DNA of 64,000 bases from positions 20,088,831-20,152,830 of the forward strand of contig CM051005.1 in NCBI GenBank assembly GCA_027704905.1, written 5' to 3'. How positions within the stretch are numbered: the stretch's first letter is position 1; the number at the start of each line of letters is the position of its first letter. The position numbers and the translations under genes were made by a program. The notes beneath the pieces are model-generated. The model saw only the letters and a program-made list of their open reading frames with translations, was not told the DNA's origin and did no database searches. Shown one piece after another: positions 43,731 through 60,851 of the stretch. The stretch comes from Muraenolepis orangiensis. Lineage: Eukaryota; Chordata; Actinopteri; Gadiformes; Muraenolepididae.

Positions 43731-46700
43731 TGGCTTAATTTGCCCCCCCCCCCCCCCCCCAAAACCACATCCATTCTTCAACACATGCCCCCATTCTCTG
43801 GTAGACCTCTACTCGTCCTGGGATGAGTGGCCTGGGATCATGTCATTGGCCTTATCCCTTTTAACACTTTGTTTTGTCCAAAATGACGCCCTCTATTACT
43901 GGGACTTTTTCTTTTTTTTTCTTCACTTTTCCACTGGCTTGAATACCGATATACTCTCTACTGGCAGCCTAAACCTTTTTGTAGTGTGAAACCTATGGCC
44001 AGTCAGGTGTTGACACCAGCAATCTCCGGTTTTTGTCCCCCCGCCCCCTTATTTTTTTATTTTTTTTGTCATGTGTATTCATCTCAACCAAGGCTGTGTT
44101 CTCGTTTCTCCTCCCTGACATGTTCCAGTTGTTATCCAGATGGAACACATTCGATAATGTTTATATGGCTGTCAAGATATTTTGTGAGACACTGTGGACT
44201 GGACAGATTTCACCTGTGTGTAATGTGTCATCTTTTACTTTCAGGCTGTTTGCAACTGTCTCTCTGTACCCAGACGGGCCCGCTAAAGAAAGGTGTTTTT
44301 TTAAATCTAACCACCCGTTTGTCCCAGATGCAGCAGTTGTAATTATTAAGGTGAGGGGACAATGGGTAACAATGGTTCTGTGAATTGGGCAATGACTTCA
44401 AACGTGTCTAACTATTCCCCCAAGCGAAGAGCTGAAGATCTCAGAAGATTGGTAGATCTGCACATTTGTACTCAAGTTTCTATTGGTCCATTGTAGACTA
44501 GTAGATGAGATTTGAGAGTTTCTGCCTTTTTGATACAAAAGTGAGTGAATGAGGAGCTGTTCATATCACTGATCAGACCTGCTTTGTACAGGGCGTGGTG
44601 TAGAGGTGATGCCTAGTTGTAGTTATTGTTCATTCTGTTTTTCTTTTTCTTTTTTATATATTCTGCCAAGCAAATATGCTGATGCTGAAATATAATCATC
44701 AAAACCAAAAAAATACCAAGAAGTCTGTTAAATTACCAAACCTCTCAACAAGCCTAATTACAATCACACCAGAAGGATGGACAATGGAGATTACGTTTAG
44801 TATTACATTAAGTACTTTCATGGATTGCTAACCAAACACACTCTCATATGTCACTCTTCTGCTAGAGTTTGACCTGCATTGAAGACCAATAGCAAGTTCA
44901 GTATAACAATACTTGCCCAACACACAGAAATTGCATTTTGTTGCAATGGTGAGGAAACCAGATGCTTGCCATGGCTTCACATAAATCCCCACTTTCAGGT
45001 CCTTGTTCACAGCTCCAATGACATTGTTGTAGGCACGAGAAGTCAATGACCGTAGTGGGTATGATCCCATGGTCATATCATTATGTGATGATTATGTAAC
45101 TTTTCCAACCCATTCCCTGAGGGGGGATTGTTGGGGCATGTTACTTAAACGAAATTGTTTGCAATAGCAATCTGCAATCTTTTTGGATCTTTGCCCAAAG
45201 CTCACTCCAAATCTTTGCCTCCGAGTGAGCCTTTGCTCTCTATTTAGTAATATGTGCAAATGAGTCATAGGTCAACGGTCAGATGAAAGCAGGGTTTCAA
45301 GCAGCTGTTCAAACAATGGACTCAGACCCCCCCCCCCTGGGACGTGCACCCCCCCACGCTCCACAACTGCCTCTTCTCGCTGAACTACAACTGTGTCAAA
45401 ATGTTTACTCTAAATCCACCCCACCTTTCTGGCCTGTTTCCTTTCAGTGTAGTACCTCAGAAATATGGGGTGGGAGCCTATATATTCATATATAATTATC
45501 AATAATATATAATAAGTAGGTGTATGTTTGGTATGGTACATGATTGTTCTAGGGGAAACTCATTGTGTGCAGTAACAGAGGAAACTAAAGGTGAGTGAGT
45601 GTCCATCGTGGAGACTAAAGATTTGGCCATGGCGGGAAAGGTCAACTTAATTTGCAATACACTGAGTCTGGGTTGATTAGCAGTACATAGTAAAGTCAGG
45701 AAGGGGGGGGGTAGTTGGGGATGGCAAGTGATTTGTCAGTCAGGAAATTAGCTCTGAGGCACAAAGAGACTTTGTGAGGCTTATTTAATGACCTATATGC
45801 TATATAATTGTATATGTTTCAAGTAGAGTGCAGTTCATATTTTCCACAAAATATATATTTTTCTTTATAAATATATTTATTACATTTAATGAAGTATGGC
45901 CGTATATCGTATCTGTGGGCAGAGTATCTAACCAGGGTGACGACCCCTGGTCATGCAGACCCTAGTGTGTTCTAGGAAGGGTTAGTCGATCAAAGTTAAT
46001 GTATTACCAATGTGCCGTCTGGAAGCTGCACAGTTCATGTGGTAGCTGGCAGGTCGTTTTTTTTCTACACTTCAAAGTAACACCAATTAAACTCATTTAA
46101 ATCCCAGGACTATCACATGGAGACTGGGGACAGCTTTTGAATTTTAACATAGACATAAACGGTGAGCTTGGGTCATTTCAGTCCCCCTGCCCCCCTGTAA
46201 GCCATGGACCAGCTAAAATAGTAGTGCTGGACTTTGAACAGCCCTCACTCTGCAAGCTAACAATCAACAAAATGTGACTTACCCTTGCAACAGTGGAAAA
46301 ACCCGCTCAACTCTTAATATCTTAGTGTTTCATTTTATAATATACTTGCTCCCGATTCCTTAAGAATTTGTTGATCTGAGAATGAAGAAGCACGATGCCC
46401 GAGGTCATCATTGTGCCGTCAAAACAAATGGTCAAGTGATCAGAAATTAACTTTATTCTGGGGTATAACCTTTCGACCGCTGTCATTTAGGTTTTTTCAG
46501 TGTGCACAGCCTTTAATATTGAATTTTCAATTAAAGATTCAGTTCACAATCTCCTGGCTGAAATGTGCACAGCAAAACACAAACGTTCTTATTAAACCTC
46601 TTTATAAGCTCATGCCAATAGTATTAGCGTCCTACATCATTTTTATTTATAACTATAACTGAAAACGACAAGGAATCTAACACACCTGTACATACTGTGT

Positions 46701-47463
46701 GAGTACTGTCTGAATGTTTAGACTTGTGAATTAAAAGGTTCAGTTGTATACCCCTGCATCATGTTAAAATAGCCCTGTGTTCTGACCAAATACAGGCCAC
46801 TGGCCAGCTATTCATTGTGAACATAATATGCTGGGGACATTTAGTAGGTAATCTGGACCGAAACTGGACAAGACAAACGTCTCTTTATTCAAACAGCTGA
46901 GTCATTGGGGAGGGAGACGCATTTCACGACTGTGTCCAATTTAACACTCAAATGGTGTCCGTTTTACCAATTTTCCTGGAGCATTACCCATCACTGTTAC
47001 CTGCCAGCTTTCATAGCTGACGTCTAATAGCCTACCTTTTTTTTTTTAGAGCATATAAGCTGATATATGTTAGGTGAGGCCTAATACATAACATTGTTAT
47101 TTAATATTTCAGGATTCAACTTTTTTTTATAATGTTGTATAAGGCTTCAGGATTCACAGTGTTATTTGATAGGATTATTTTAAGTCATGGAGAAAATACC
47201 ACGATTTCTGGAAAATCTGGTAATCAATCGATTTAGTCATTTTGCCCCTTGTTTGCACAAGAACCAAATCCAAAATAACGACCTTGGGCTTAGGTGGTTT
47301 TACCTGATTGGAGTCTACACATACATGATGTAGAAATATTGGAAATGACCAACCTTTCTCAACACCCAAACGCCCCCCTCCCCCGCAGAGGGACTGGGGT
47401 CAAATAGTGACACCCTGGACAAACAGCATCTCATTAGTCAACTCAGCCCACTCGGGTGGCTTC
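43731..47463. other. ubxn7 3' UTR and ubxn7-tf intergenic region
   Basis: No coding exon, RNA gene or classified repeat was recognised in these 3.7 kb. The first part is presumably ubxn7 3' UTR, with a C-run at 43743-43760. I could not choose a polyadenylation site with confidence. A GGGGTCAAA motif at about 47397 near the tf promoter resembles a nuclear-receptor (HNF4-type) half site; that is weak inference. Confidence 0.4.
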
Positions 47464-47471
47464 TATAAAAG
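47464..47471 (+). promoter_or_regulatory. TATA box of the transferrin gene
   Basis: TATAAAAG lies 61 bases upstream of the transferrin ATG (47532), implying transcription starts at about 47495. A canonical TATA box fits a highly expressed, liver-specific secreted-protein gene. Confidence 0.8.
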
Positions 47472-47531
47472 CACTAACTATTTGTTTTGTTGCAGCAGTC
47501 TGAAATTTGATTTGGAGACCATCCGTCCGCC

Positions 47532-53584
<6,053 letters not shown>

Positions 53585-54055
53585 CAAGAGATCCTGGGCG
53601 CTGCACTGGATGCTTTTCCAAAAAATGGGCGAAAATACTAATGAACGTATCTTGACTAATATGAAACCGTAGCTGTACCAGCATTGCAAAATTAGAGAAA
53701 TCTTTATAATTAGGTTTTTACTTTTCCTTTAACTGCCAATGCATACATTTACACCGCCAAATGTTTCTTCTTTGCTTTACTTTCTCAAATAAAGCCAATG
53801 TTTTCATATTCTTATTCGATTTTTTTAAACCGGACACTTTAATGCATTAATATAATGCATAGATAATTCATTAATGTATATTATAAGCTATGCAATGATA
53901 GCCTAGTTAGTTAGTTTAAATATTTTTGAAGAAAATGTGGTGTGCAGCTTGCTGAAAATAAACGTTTAGTCTCTTACTGTACAGTACTGTGATGTACTGC
54001 TGTAGTTTGACTGTGGCTGCAAGGGTGTTATATGTGGCTTCTTCTGTGTTTTGGA

Positions 54056-54285
54056 TGGTTGCTAGGCTGTTCTGCACAGTTGCTAGTGTTCTAGATGGTT
54101 GCTAGGGTAGGCTAATAGGGGGTTGCTAGGGTATTCTAGGTGCTTACTGAGGTCTTCTAGGTGGTCGCTAGGGTGTTCTGGGTGGTTGCTAGGGTGTTCT
54201 GGGTGGTTGCTAGGGGATTCTGGGTGGTTGCTTAGGTGTTACAGGTGGTTGCTCGGGTGTTACTGGTGGTTTCTCTGGTGTATGT
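54056..54285. repeat. Minisatellite, unit about 21 bp
   Basis: About ten imperfect copies of GGTTGCTAGGGTGTTCTGGGT. The central copies (about 54164-54225) are the most regular, and the edges are degenerate. Confidence 0.85.
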
Positions 54286-54519
54286 TTCTACATATTTTAT
54301 ATGTCATTCTATGGATGTTTGGATAGTAAGATAGTAGGTAAATAATCTAGTGAGTGTTATTCTTTAAACAGTTGTTTAGTTAGTCGGTATGTGGAGAACA
54401 TTTAAAGTTATCTATTGGGAAAAGCATATACACACGCCTAGTTGAGATTAGCAATCACTGTGAGGAACTCTAGAAACACAGTACACACAGTACTCCCAGT
54501 TTATATGTTGTACTCTAAC

Positions 54520-57500
54520 CAGGGGTGAAAGTGGTTTGAATTTCTTGCAGGTACTATAATGCTACCCCGACCTTCATTGGTTCATATTGTTCTCCTCCCG
54601 CCCCCAGCTTCATGCATCCCTGAACACAAACTTCACATTTTTAATGCCTTTATGGGGTAGAAATTAGAAACACTTGACAATATGTATAGTCAATTATTTA
54701 TTTTCAATTGTGCATACAACTTGTGTCAAAACTTAACACACCATTAGCAAGGCACGTTGAGGGAGGTAAACTACACACTTTTCCACATTTTCCACAGAGG
54801 GCTGAAGTAGCTCTCCTCTTCTGTGTACCGGCGAGCCATGCAGCTTGTTGAGTGGGCTGCTCTTCTTCCTTTGCCCAGCCAGGTCTTCACATAAGGCAGT
54901 GGATCCCACTGTCTGCATGGTGGTCCCACAGAGCTGATGAGGAGATTTGCTGCATTTTTTGTTGTAAGTTTGCTCCTATACTCGGTTATGATGTTGTTCA
55001 TTGTGCTGAACCCCCGTTCACAGTCAGCATTTCTTGGAGACAGTGTGTCCACTGCCATGAGCAACTTCTTCATTTTGTTGGGAATGTTTCTTCCTCCACT
55101 GGCCTTGTATTCTGTGAATCCAAGATGGGCCTCTTGTTGGTTCACATGTAGGACATCACACAAAGCCCTCACCTCATTATCTCCAAATCGAGGATTGTCA
55201 TGGTCCCAGTTGTCAGGGTTGAGGACTGCCATTTGATTGATAAGGCTGTTATAAGCCTCTTTTCGGTTGGCTGCAACACTGGCCTGTGCTCTGTTTGCTG
55301 TGGTTGTGAAGAGTCTTTATTTCATATTGTCTGCCACTGCTCGGATGAACTGAGCAGAGTCAATGATGGGAGACCTGCCAACTCCTCTCCCTTGAATTCC
55401 ATCACTTCCTCTGCCTGACTGGCATCAACTGCATGTTGTCCTGGGTAGCGATTGAAACTTTCTATGCGTTTGACATACGTCGTCATGATGTCATGGGCCT
55501 TTGGGAGTGTGGTCTTCCTGTTCTGAAGAATTTCTGACAAGTTCTTAAGTTCAGTCAGAACATCTGCCATCAGTGCAAGACTTTTCAGGAAGTTGATGGA
55601 GCACAACTTAGAAAGCAGACCTTTGAATTTGGCCCTCTCTCTGCTGTCCCTTGTATCATCCTCTGATGCCTCACGGAAATGTTGTGCCAAGGCTGGATAA
55701 GACTGCCAAACTGCAGAGACTGCCCTCCATGAAGAAGCTACCCAGCCAACACTGAACACTTTTCCAATCCTCCTGAGGGCGATGTCCAGGTTGTGAGCAC
55801 ATTCACTCAGCTGCCGCATGTTTTTTGGCTATATAATGAATATAGGCTGTCCATGAATGCCTGGAAGTCCTTTGTTCCCCCTGTCACATCCAGTGCCTGG
55901 TCAACAGCAAGCTCCAGTCTGTGATTAAGGCAGTGCCATAGTATGATGCCTGGGAAGTCATCCTGGAGCAACTTCCCAACACCTGACTTCACTCCCAACA
56001 TGACACTGGCCCCATCACTGAAAAATGCAATGAGGATTTCTCTCAGCAACTCAACAGTGAAGCCATTTTTAAGCAAGCAACCCATAATCTGTTCCTTGAT
56101 ATGAGCAGCAGACATACTATCCAGCTCAACCAGGTCCAATGGAAAGGCAATGGGCTCCATGTCTCCATCAACACTAGCCTTCAGGAACACAATTAGTGTT
56201 GATTTGTGCCCAACACTGGTTGACTCATCAGCCAATACTGTGATTTTGCTCTTGGTCTCTATTATCTTTTTTAGAAGTTCCTTTTTCATCTGTGATGACA
56301 CATGCTCAATTATGTCAACACAGACAGTTTTGCTATGCAAAACATGCCCTAAATCAGCAGAATTTGCAGGTCAATCAGACTCTCAAAGTCTGTGAAAGGC
56401 TTGTTGTTCTTGGCCACATAATAGGCTGTCATGAATACTTTGGCAGTAGACTCAAACACAGACTCCTGACTACTCGCGTTCATGTTCAGAAGAATATCTT
56501 TATTTGCTGTCTGAAGAATCTTGACTGCTTCATTATGTGCTGCAGAGTTCTTGTGCTCACTGATTTTTTTGCGTAGTGATGAAAGCTGGACATCCCTTGA
56601 TTGACCAGCTGGGATTATCTTTCCATCAGCCCACTGAATAGCAATATTAACACCACGGGATGCCATGACACCCAGATCCTTCACATCATGGCATGGGGTA
56701 CAGCCTAGCCTTCCATTGTGAGCATACATCCATTCATTTTTCTGTTTGAACTGTTCATATTGTTCTTCTTTCCATATAGAAGGGTATGCAGTAGGGCTAG
56801 CATCACCTGTGGTGGCTTCTGAGGGACCTGCTGCCACTTCTTCTGGCTGAGTCTCCTCTCTGTTATAACTTAGTTATAAATTAGAATAAAAATGTATAAC
56901 TAAATTCAGCCAGTCAAAAATGTACAAGTCTCTGTCTTTCTTTGAATTTTCAGAATAGTGGGTACATAAATTCAAATACAAATAAAATAAAATGTCTCAA
57001 AATGTATGCCACAATGTGCAGATTAAAATAGAAGATATCAAAGCAAAATATTTAATGTTAAAATAGTATGCTGTGTACATGTTGTGTTCTGAGTAAGATA
57101 GCCATTGACTATATAGAGATATACAGTTTGCTAGTTAGCTAACTTATTATATTCATCATGGCCAGGTTCATGTCCATTCTCTGGGCTAAATAAGCATCAT
57201 CACCTGTGTCATCTGTGGGCGTTGTTTTTCTAATTTTAAGCACATTCTGAGTTTCTTCATCTCTCTCCTTTCTCTTAAACATCTGAAGAATCGTCGTTTG
57301 CATTTTTGCTTTAATTACCACGTAGCCTAATTTTCTAGCTGTCACTCAGTCACTCCATTATTTTCCCGCTGTTCTGATCAAGTGGGAAAAAGCAAATATT
57401 GCTCTGATTGGGTCTGGGCAACAAACGAATTTGCATAATTTCCCAGCAAGCATTGGGCTCATATAACCTTACAGAATCAAAATCAGCGTTATTTTCAATA

Positions 57501-57786
57501 AGGAACAATTATAATAACACATTAAAAAAATTGACTATATCACAACCATAAGTGTAACAGACATCAAGAGATACTAATTAAAAAGACGTATTATAACCAA
57601 GATGAGACGGTTTGACAAGCGAAATGCGCTTGTGACTAAATGCGCTTGTGACTAAATGCGCTCAAATTCCACGGGTTGAGCTGCAGTTTTGCGGTGTCAC
57701 TGTCAATTCTTCCCGGTCCTCCGGACCGCCTGGAAATCGCTTACCGGTACTAAGGACCAGGTAGGACCGGCACACTTTCAACCATG
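54520..57786 (-). mobile_element. hAT-type DNA transposon
   Basis: The inferred ends are the left CAGGGGTGAAAGTGG at 54520-54534 and the right imperfect inverted match (reads CATGGTTGAAAGTGT on the minus strand) ending at 57786. CAGGGG-type termini are usual for hAT elements. Between them lies a decayed hAT transposase on the minus strand. I did not find an 8-bp target duplication (left flank ACTCTAAC, right flank CGTAGCCC). The exact ends are therefore provisional. Confidence 0.6.
54771..57345 (-). pseudogene. hAT transposase, frameshifted
   Basis: Segments in order on the minus strand are 57345-57139 (basic N-terminus with TTILQMFKRKERDEE) and 56837-56349 (TTF/BED-like zinc finger with CTPC and an H-x5-H). 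Next are 56340-55807 and 55819-55322, the RNase-H-like core with VLADESTSVGHKSTLIVFLK and the SDGASVMLG and WHCLNHRLELAVDQAL motifs. Last is 55232-54771, the hAT dimerisation region (LSPRNADCERGFSTMNNIIT). These segments are in different frames, with a stop after FESLIDLQILLI, so at least three lesions make it non-coding. It resembles the KIAA1586/ZNF862-like transposase group; I infer it is a dead transposon rather than a domesticated gene. Confidence 0.8.
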
Positions 57787-57975
57787 CGTAGCCCCAAACC
57801 CACAATGTTCAGTTATTCTCTTCAGCTCGGCTACAAATGATGACACAGACTGTCCTTGCTGTCTCGTTTTTGAATGAAACTTAAAACGCTCCACAATGGC
57901 ACTGGGTTTAGGTGTGAAGTGATCACTCAAAAGTTTCAATAGCCCCGTCAAGTCAGAATCTCGTCGCCAATGTAA
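57787..57975 (-). pseudogene. Ty3/Gypsy-type gag fragment
   Basis: The minus-strand frame reads DSDLTGLLKLLSDHFTPKPS, then AIVERFKFHSKTRQQGQSVS and SFVAELKRITEHCGFGATHG. This is the conserved gag capsid pattern of Ty3/Gypsy LTR retrotransposons (short RF-KF..R.Q..GES...Y-VAELK...HC-x-F/YG). Just upstream, ATTGGCGACGAGATTC is the type of sequence found at the LTR/primer-binding junction of such elements. The fragment stops exactly at the hAT end, so the hAT element appears to have inserted in gag. The rest of the element is not seen on the far side. Confidence 0.7.
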
Positions 57976-58234
57976 TAATGTTAAGGTCCAGTCCGAATGC
58001 TCGTTTGTGATGTTTATTTCAAGCTGTCAAATGCAATACAGGTCCAATGCAACACACAGCTGTTACTCATTATACTACCTAAGTAGGAGCCTCATAGGAC
58101 CCCGCAGGTGAAGGTCTGACTGATGTTTAATGTCAATTCGGTTTGCATGAAGGTTCAGAATTAATCTGGATCCATAATCATAATAATAATAATAATAATG
58201 ATATAAACACATCAATGCATGAAAAATACTCTAA

Positions 58235-58580
58235 GAAAATCTCCCAGACATTGCCCACCCCAGCCACGAACTGTACTCACTTGTACCGTCAGGCAGGCGA
58301 TACCGCAGTGCCGTACAAATAGACTAATTTGAGATAGCTTCCACAGTCAGGCCATCAGGCTGCTGAACAAGGGCGTATAGCATAATTACAATGTATATTT
58401 TATTACATTGATTTATATATACATATTGCTCTTTTCTGTGCATATTGCATTTTATAAATTGCATTTTTATTTTTATTTTTCAACTTTATTCTATTTTTAT
58501 CTTATTTTTATAACTGCTGTCTGTCGTCGGGTATTGCACATACGATTTTCACACCACTGCTTTATACTTATAAACTTGAC
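58235..58580 (+). mobile_element. LINE C-terminal end and 3' tail
   Basis: The frame reads LPDIAHPSHELYSLVPSGRR and YRSAVQID before a stop, matching the LLPSGRRYRS C-terminus of Rex1/CR1-like LINEs. It is followed by an AT-rich tail ending CTTATAAACTTGACTTGAGC. An (ATA)n run at about 58177-58198 lies upstream. Confidence 0.7.
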
Positions 58581-58599
58581 TTGAGCATGTCACATGATA

Positions 58600-59032
58600 A
58601 GGGAAACGACATGTTTTTCCCGGAAGTGCCCACGCGACTCGCTTGGCGCACCGGCTCCCTGGACAAGAAACATCGCATTATGGCCTCGCTGTGAGCCTGT
58701 GGAAACGTCAGTTTTGTACATACCCTACCGGCAATCCGTCACCATCGGCGCCTTGATCATGGACCTCCGGTCCAGAGGCTTTGTTCGGGGGTATCGAAGT
58801 TGCCAATAGTGCTCTTGAAGTGCTATATTATTTGATTTTGTGTACTGTCACTTTTGCACGTTCCCGGGATTTAAATAGCAAGTGACAGCGGTAGCACTAT
58901 CCCCATCTGCCAGCTAGCCACCTAGCTCGCTAAGTCACTAGTCCAGAGGGACATCGTCCTTTTTTCAAGCCAAGGGAAAGGAAATTGCACCGTTGACCGA
59001 CTCCCCGTCGAACCACTAAGGCTTATATTCCC
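58600..59032 (+). promoter_or_regulatory. Probable eif4g1 promoter and non-coding exon 1
   Basis: This CpG-rich stretch follows the LINE tail and ends in CCCG|GTAAGACG, a good donor at 59033-59034. The next spliced segment would be the exon with the eif4g1 ATG, whose acceptor (TTTGCCACAG) lies about 60 bases before the start codon. The transcription start is not resolved. Confidence 0.5.
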
Positions 59033-60791
59033 GGTAAGACGACTTCAATGTCTTGGCTTCAATTTTGGCCAAAGGCAAACACTTTGCTAGCTAAGTTGAA
59101 GAGGCCCCACCGGCTTATCAGCGCCGGTCCAAATCGCTGTATGTGTTGCATGGTATGTCGTCAATTAAATAAAAGACGTGTGTATATATATATACACCAT
59201 ATATATATATATATATATATACCAGTGTTGATTAACAACCAAAACCGGTTATCGGCACCTGTTAATTCATTAAAGCTGTTTTAAAAGTATAAAGTAGCTA
59301 GCCTGGCCACGTATCGCTGCTAGAGATGACATGACAGCAGACTGGTCTCAGGTCAAAACTGCCATGTGTCTTTCACTCTTTCTTTAAGTATGTTCGTGTT
59401 GTTCCCTCACTACCTCATCTAATAATGCATGATCAACTTTCAAATACCACGTTGCGGAGTTATTTGAAACCATGCCATCGCTTGACGTTGCAAGGGCTAA
59501 CGAGAATGTCAAAACATTTTGAATGTGACATTTGCTTAGGATGGATGTGTTACTGCTTGTGTACGTGGATGCAGTTGAAGCGTTATAAAGTGTACTCTGT
59601 GTTAAGCTTGACAGTTGAACCAGCTGCTAACTAACTAAACTAACAGAACTACCCTTACTAGTCATGACCAATGTCAAGTGGTCGTGGCCGGGTTGAAAGG
59701 CCCCAGGTATTGAAACTTGTCCTGATCTTCATCTTATTCTTGATCTTAAAACAATTAAACAATCGCCCAAAGTCAGAAGGCTGTCTGTCGGTGTTGGTCA
59801 ACCGGGATCCCATCTGAAGGGATCAACGTAGTGACACAAACAACGAGCTAGCCATATGGGTGTCTTAATGTGGAGACTTTGACAACAAGATGTCACAAAG
59901 TTACATCTAAACAATACTTCAACAGAGTTACAAGTTACCCTCGGCTCGTGTAACACAACTATATTTCGTTTTAATGTCGCTGTGCTGTCATACCGACGTG
60001 TATCTTGTAGCCGCTGTTTGGAGACGCCATATTACCGGTTTTTCTTTTTTTTTCTGTCAAGAAAAGCATGGCACGAATGGCTTGCTAGCAAGCTAATGCT
60101 AATACGCTGTTAGTGGGTGACACGTATTCTGTGCATAGTCGCCTTTTACATACTCTCTGGGTTGTCATTTATGTTGACGTTTTCTCGCACCGCTAATTAT
60201 TTTGTGTCAATTGTGTATAACTAGTATAGTCGGCATATTTCAGCGTTAATGTATGGGATTATCTTAATATGTAGCCAACATTAGCATAGGCCTTTGGCAA
60301 CAGTAAGTGAACTTTGACCCGGGGTATCCATTTTCCTAAAAATGCCACTTAAACGTCTTAATGCCAAGTTGCCCGTAGCCATGTTTATACTATGGATTCA
60401 GAATAATGCTATTTAGCTAAACGGTTTCAACTGATTAACGTATCTTTGAATGGGAAGTGATGAATATCAGTTCAGAGTACAGTGTTTATAAGGGGGTGGT
60501 ATTGTGAAGTCATTGCTGTCATGTTATATTGGCTTTACTACTGGGTCTCTTGCTTTTTGGGAAGTAATCTATTGGAATTAGGTAGGTTATTTTTAAGTGT
60601 GCATGGGGAGGGCATCCCTCTTATCAAAGGAGGACCTATCAACCACACCCTCCTTGCCTAGTCATTTGTGTTGTCTTTTCAAAAGACTGCAACTTGACTT
60701 TCAATAGATCCCTACTGTCAACCTCAGTGATTGTATATGCAAACTCGTCCAAGCCGCCTTAAGTCACATGTGTTCGCTTATTTTTGCCACA
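59033..60791 (+). other. eif4g1 intron 1, nothing further recognised
   Basis: No coding exon is seen. There is an AT microsatellite at about 59187-59220. The many short frames are without recognisable content. Confidence 0.45.
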
Positions 60792-60851
60792 GTTTCTAGG
60801 TTCTCTGGCAAGATTACGCCAGCCTGATGCAGACCCACAAAAGCACATGAA

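Noticed and set aside
54771..56837. A domesticated, functional hAT-derived gene
   Set aside because: The conserved segments lie in different frames with at least one internal stop, and terminal-inverted-repeat-like ends are still visible, so a dead transposon is the simpler reading.
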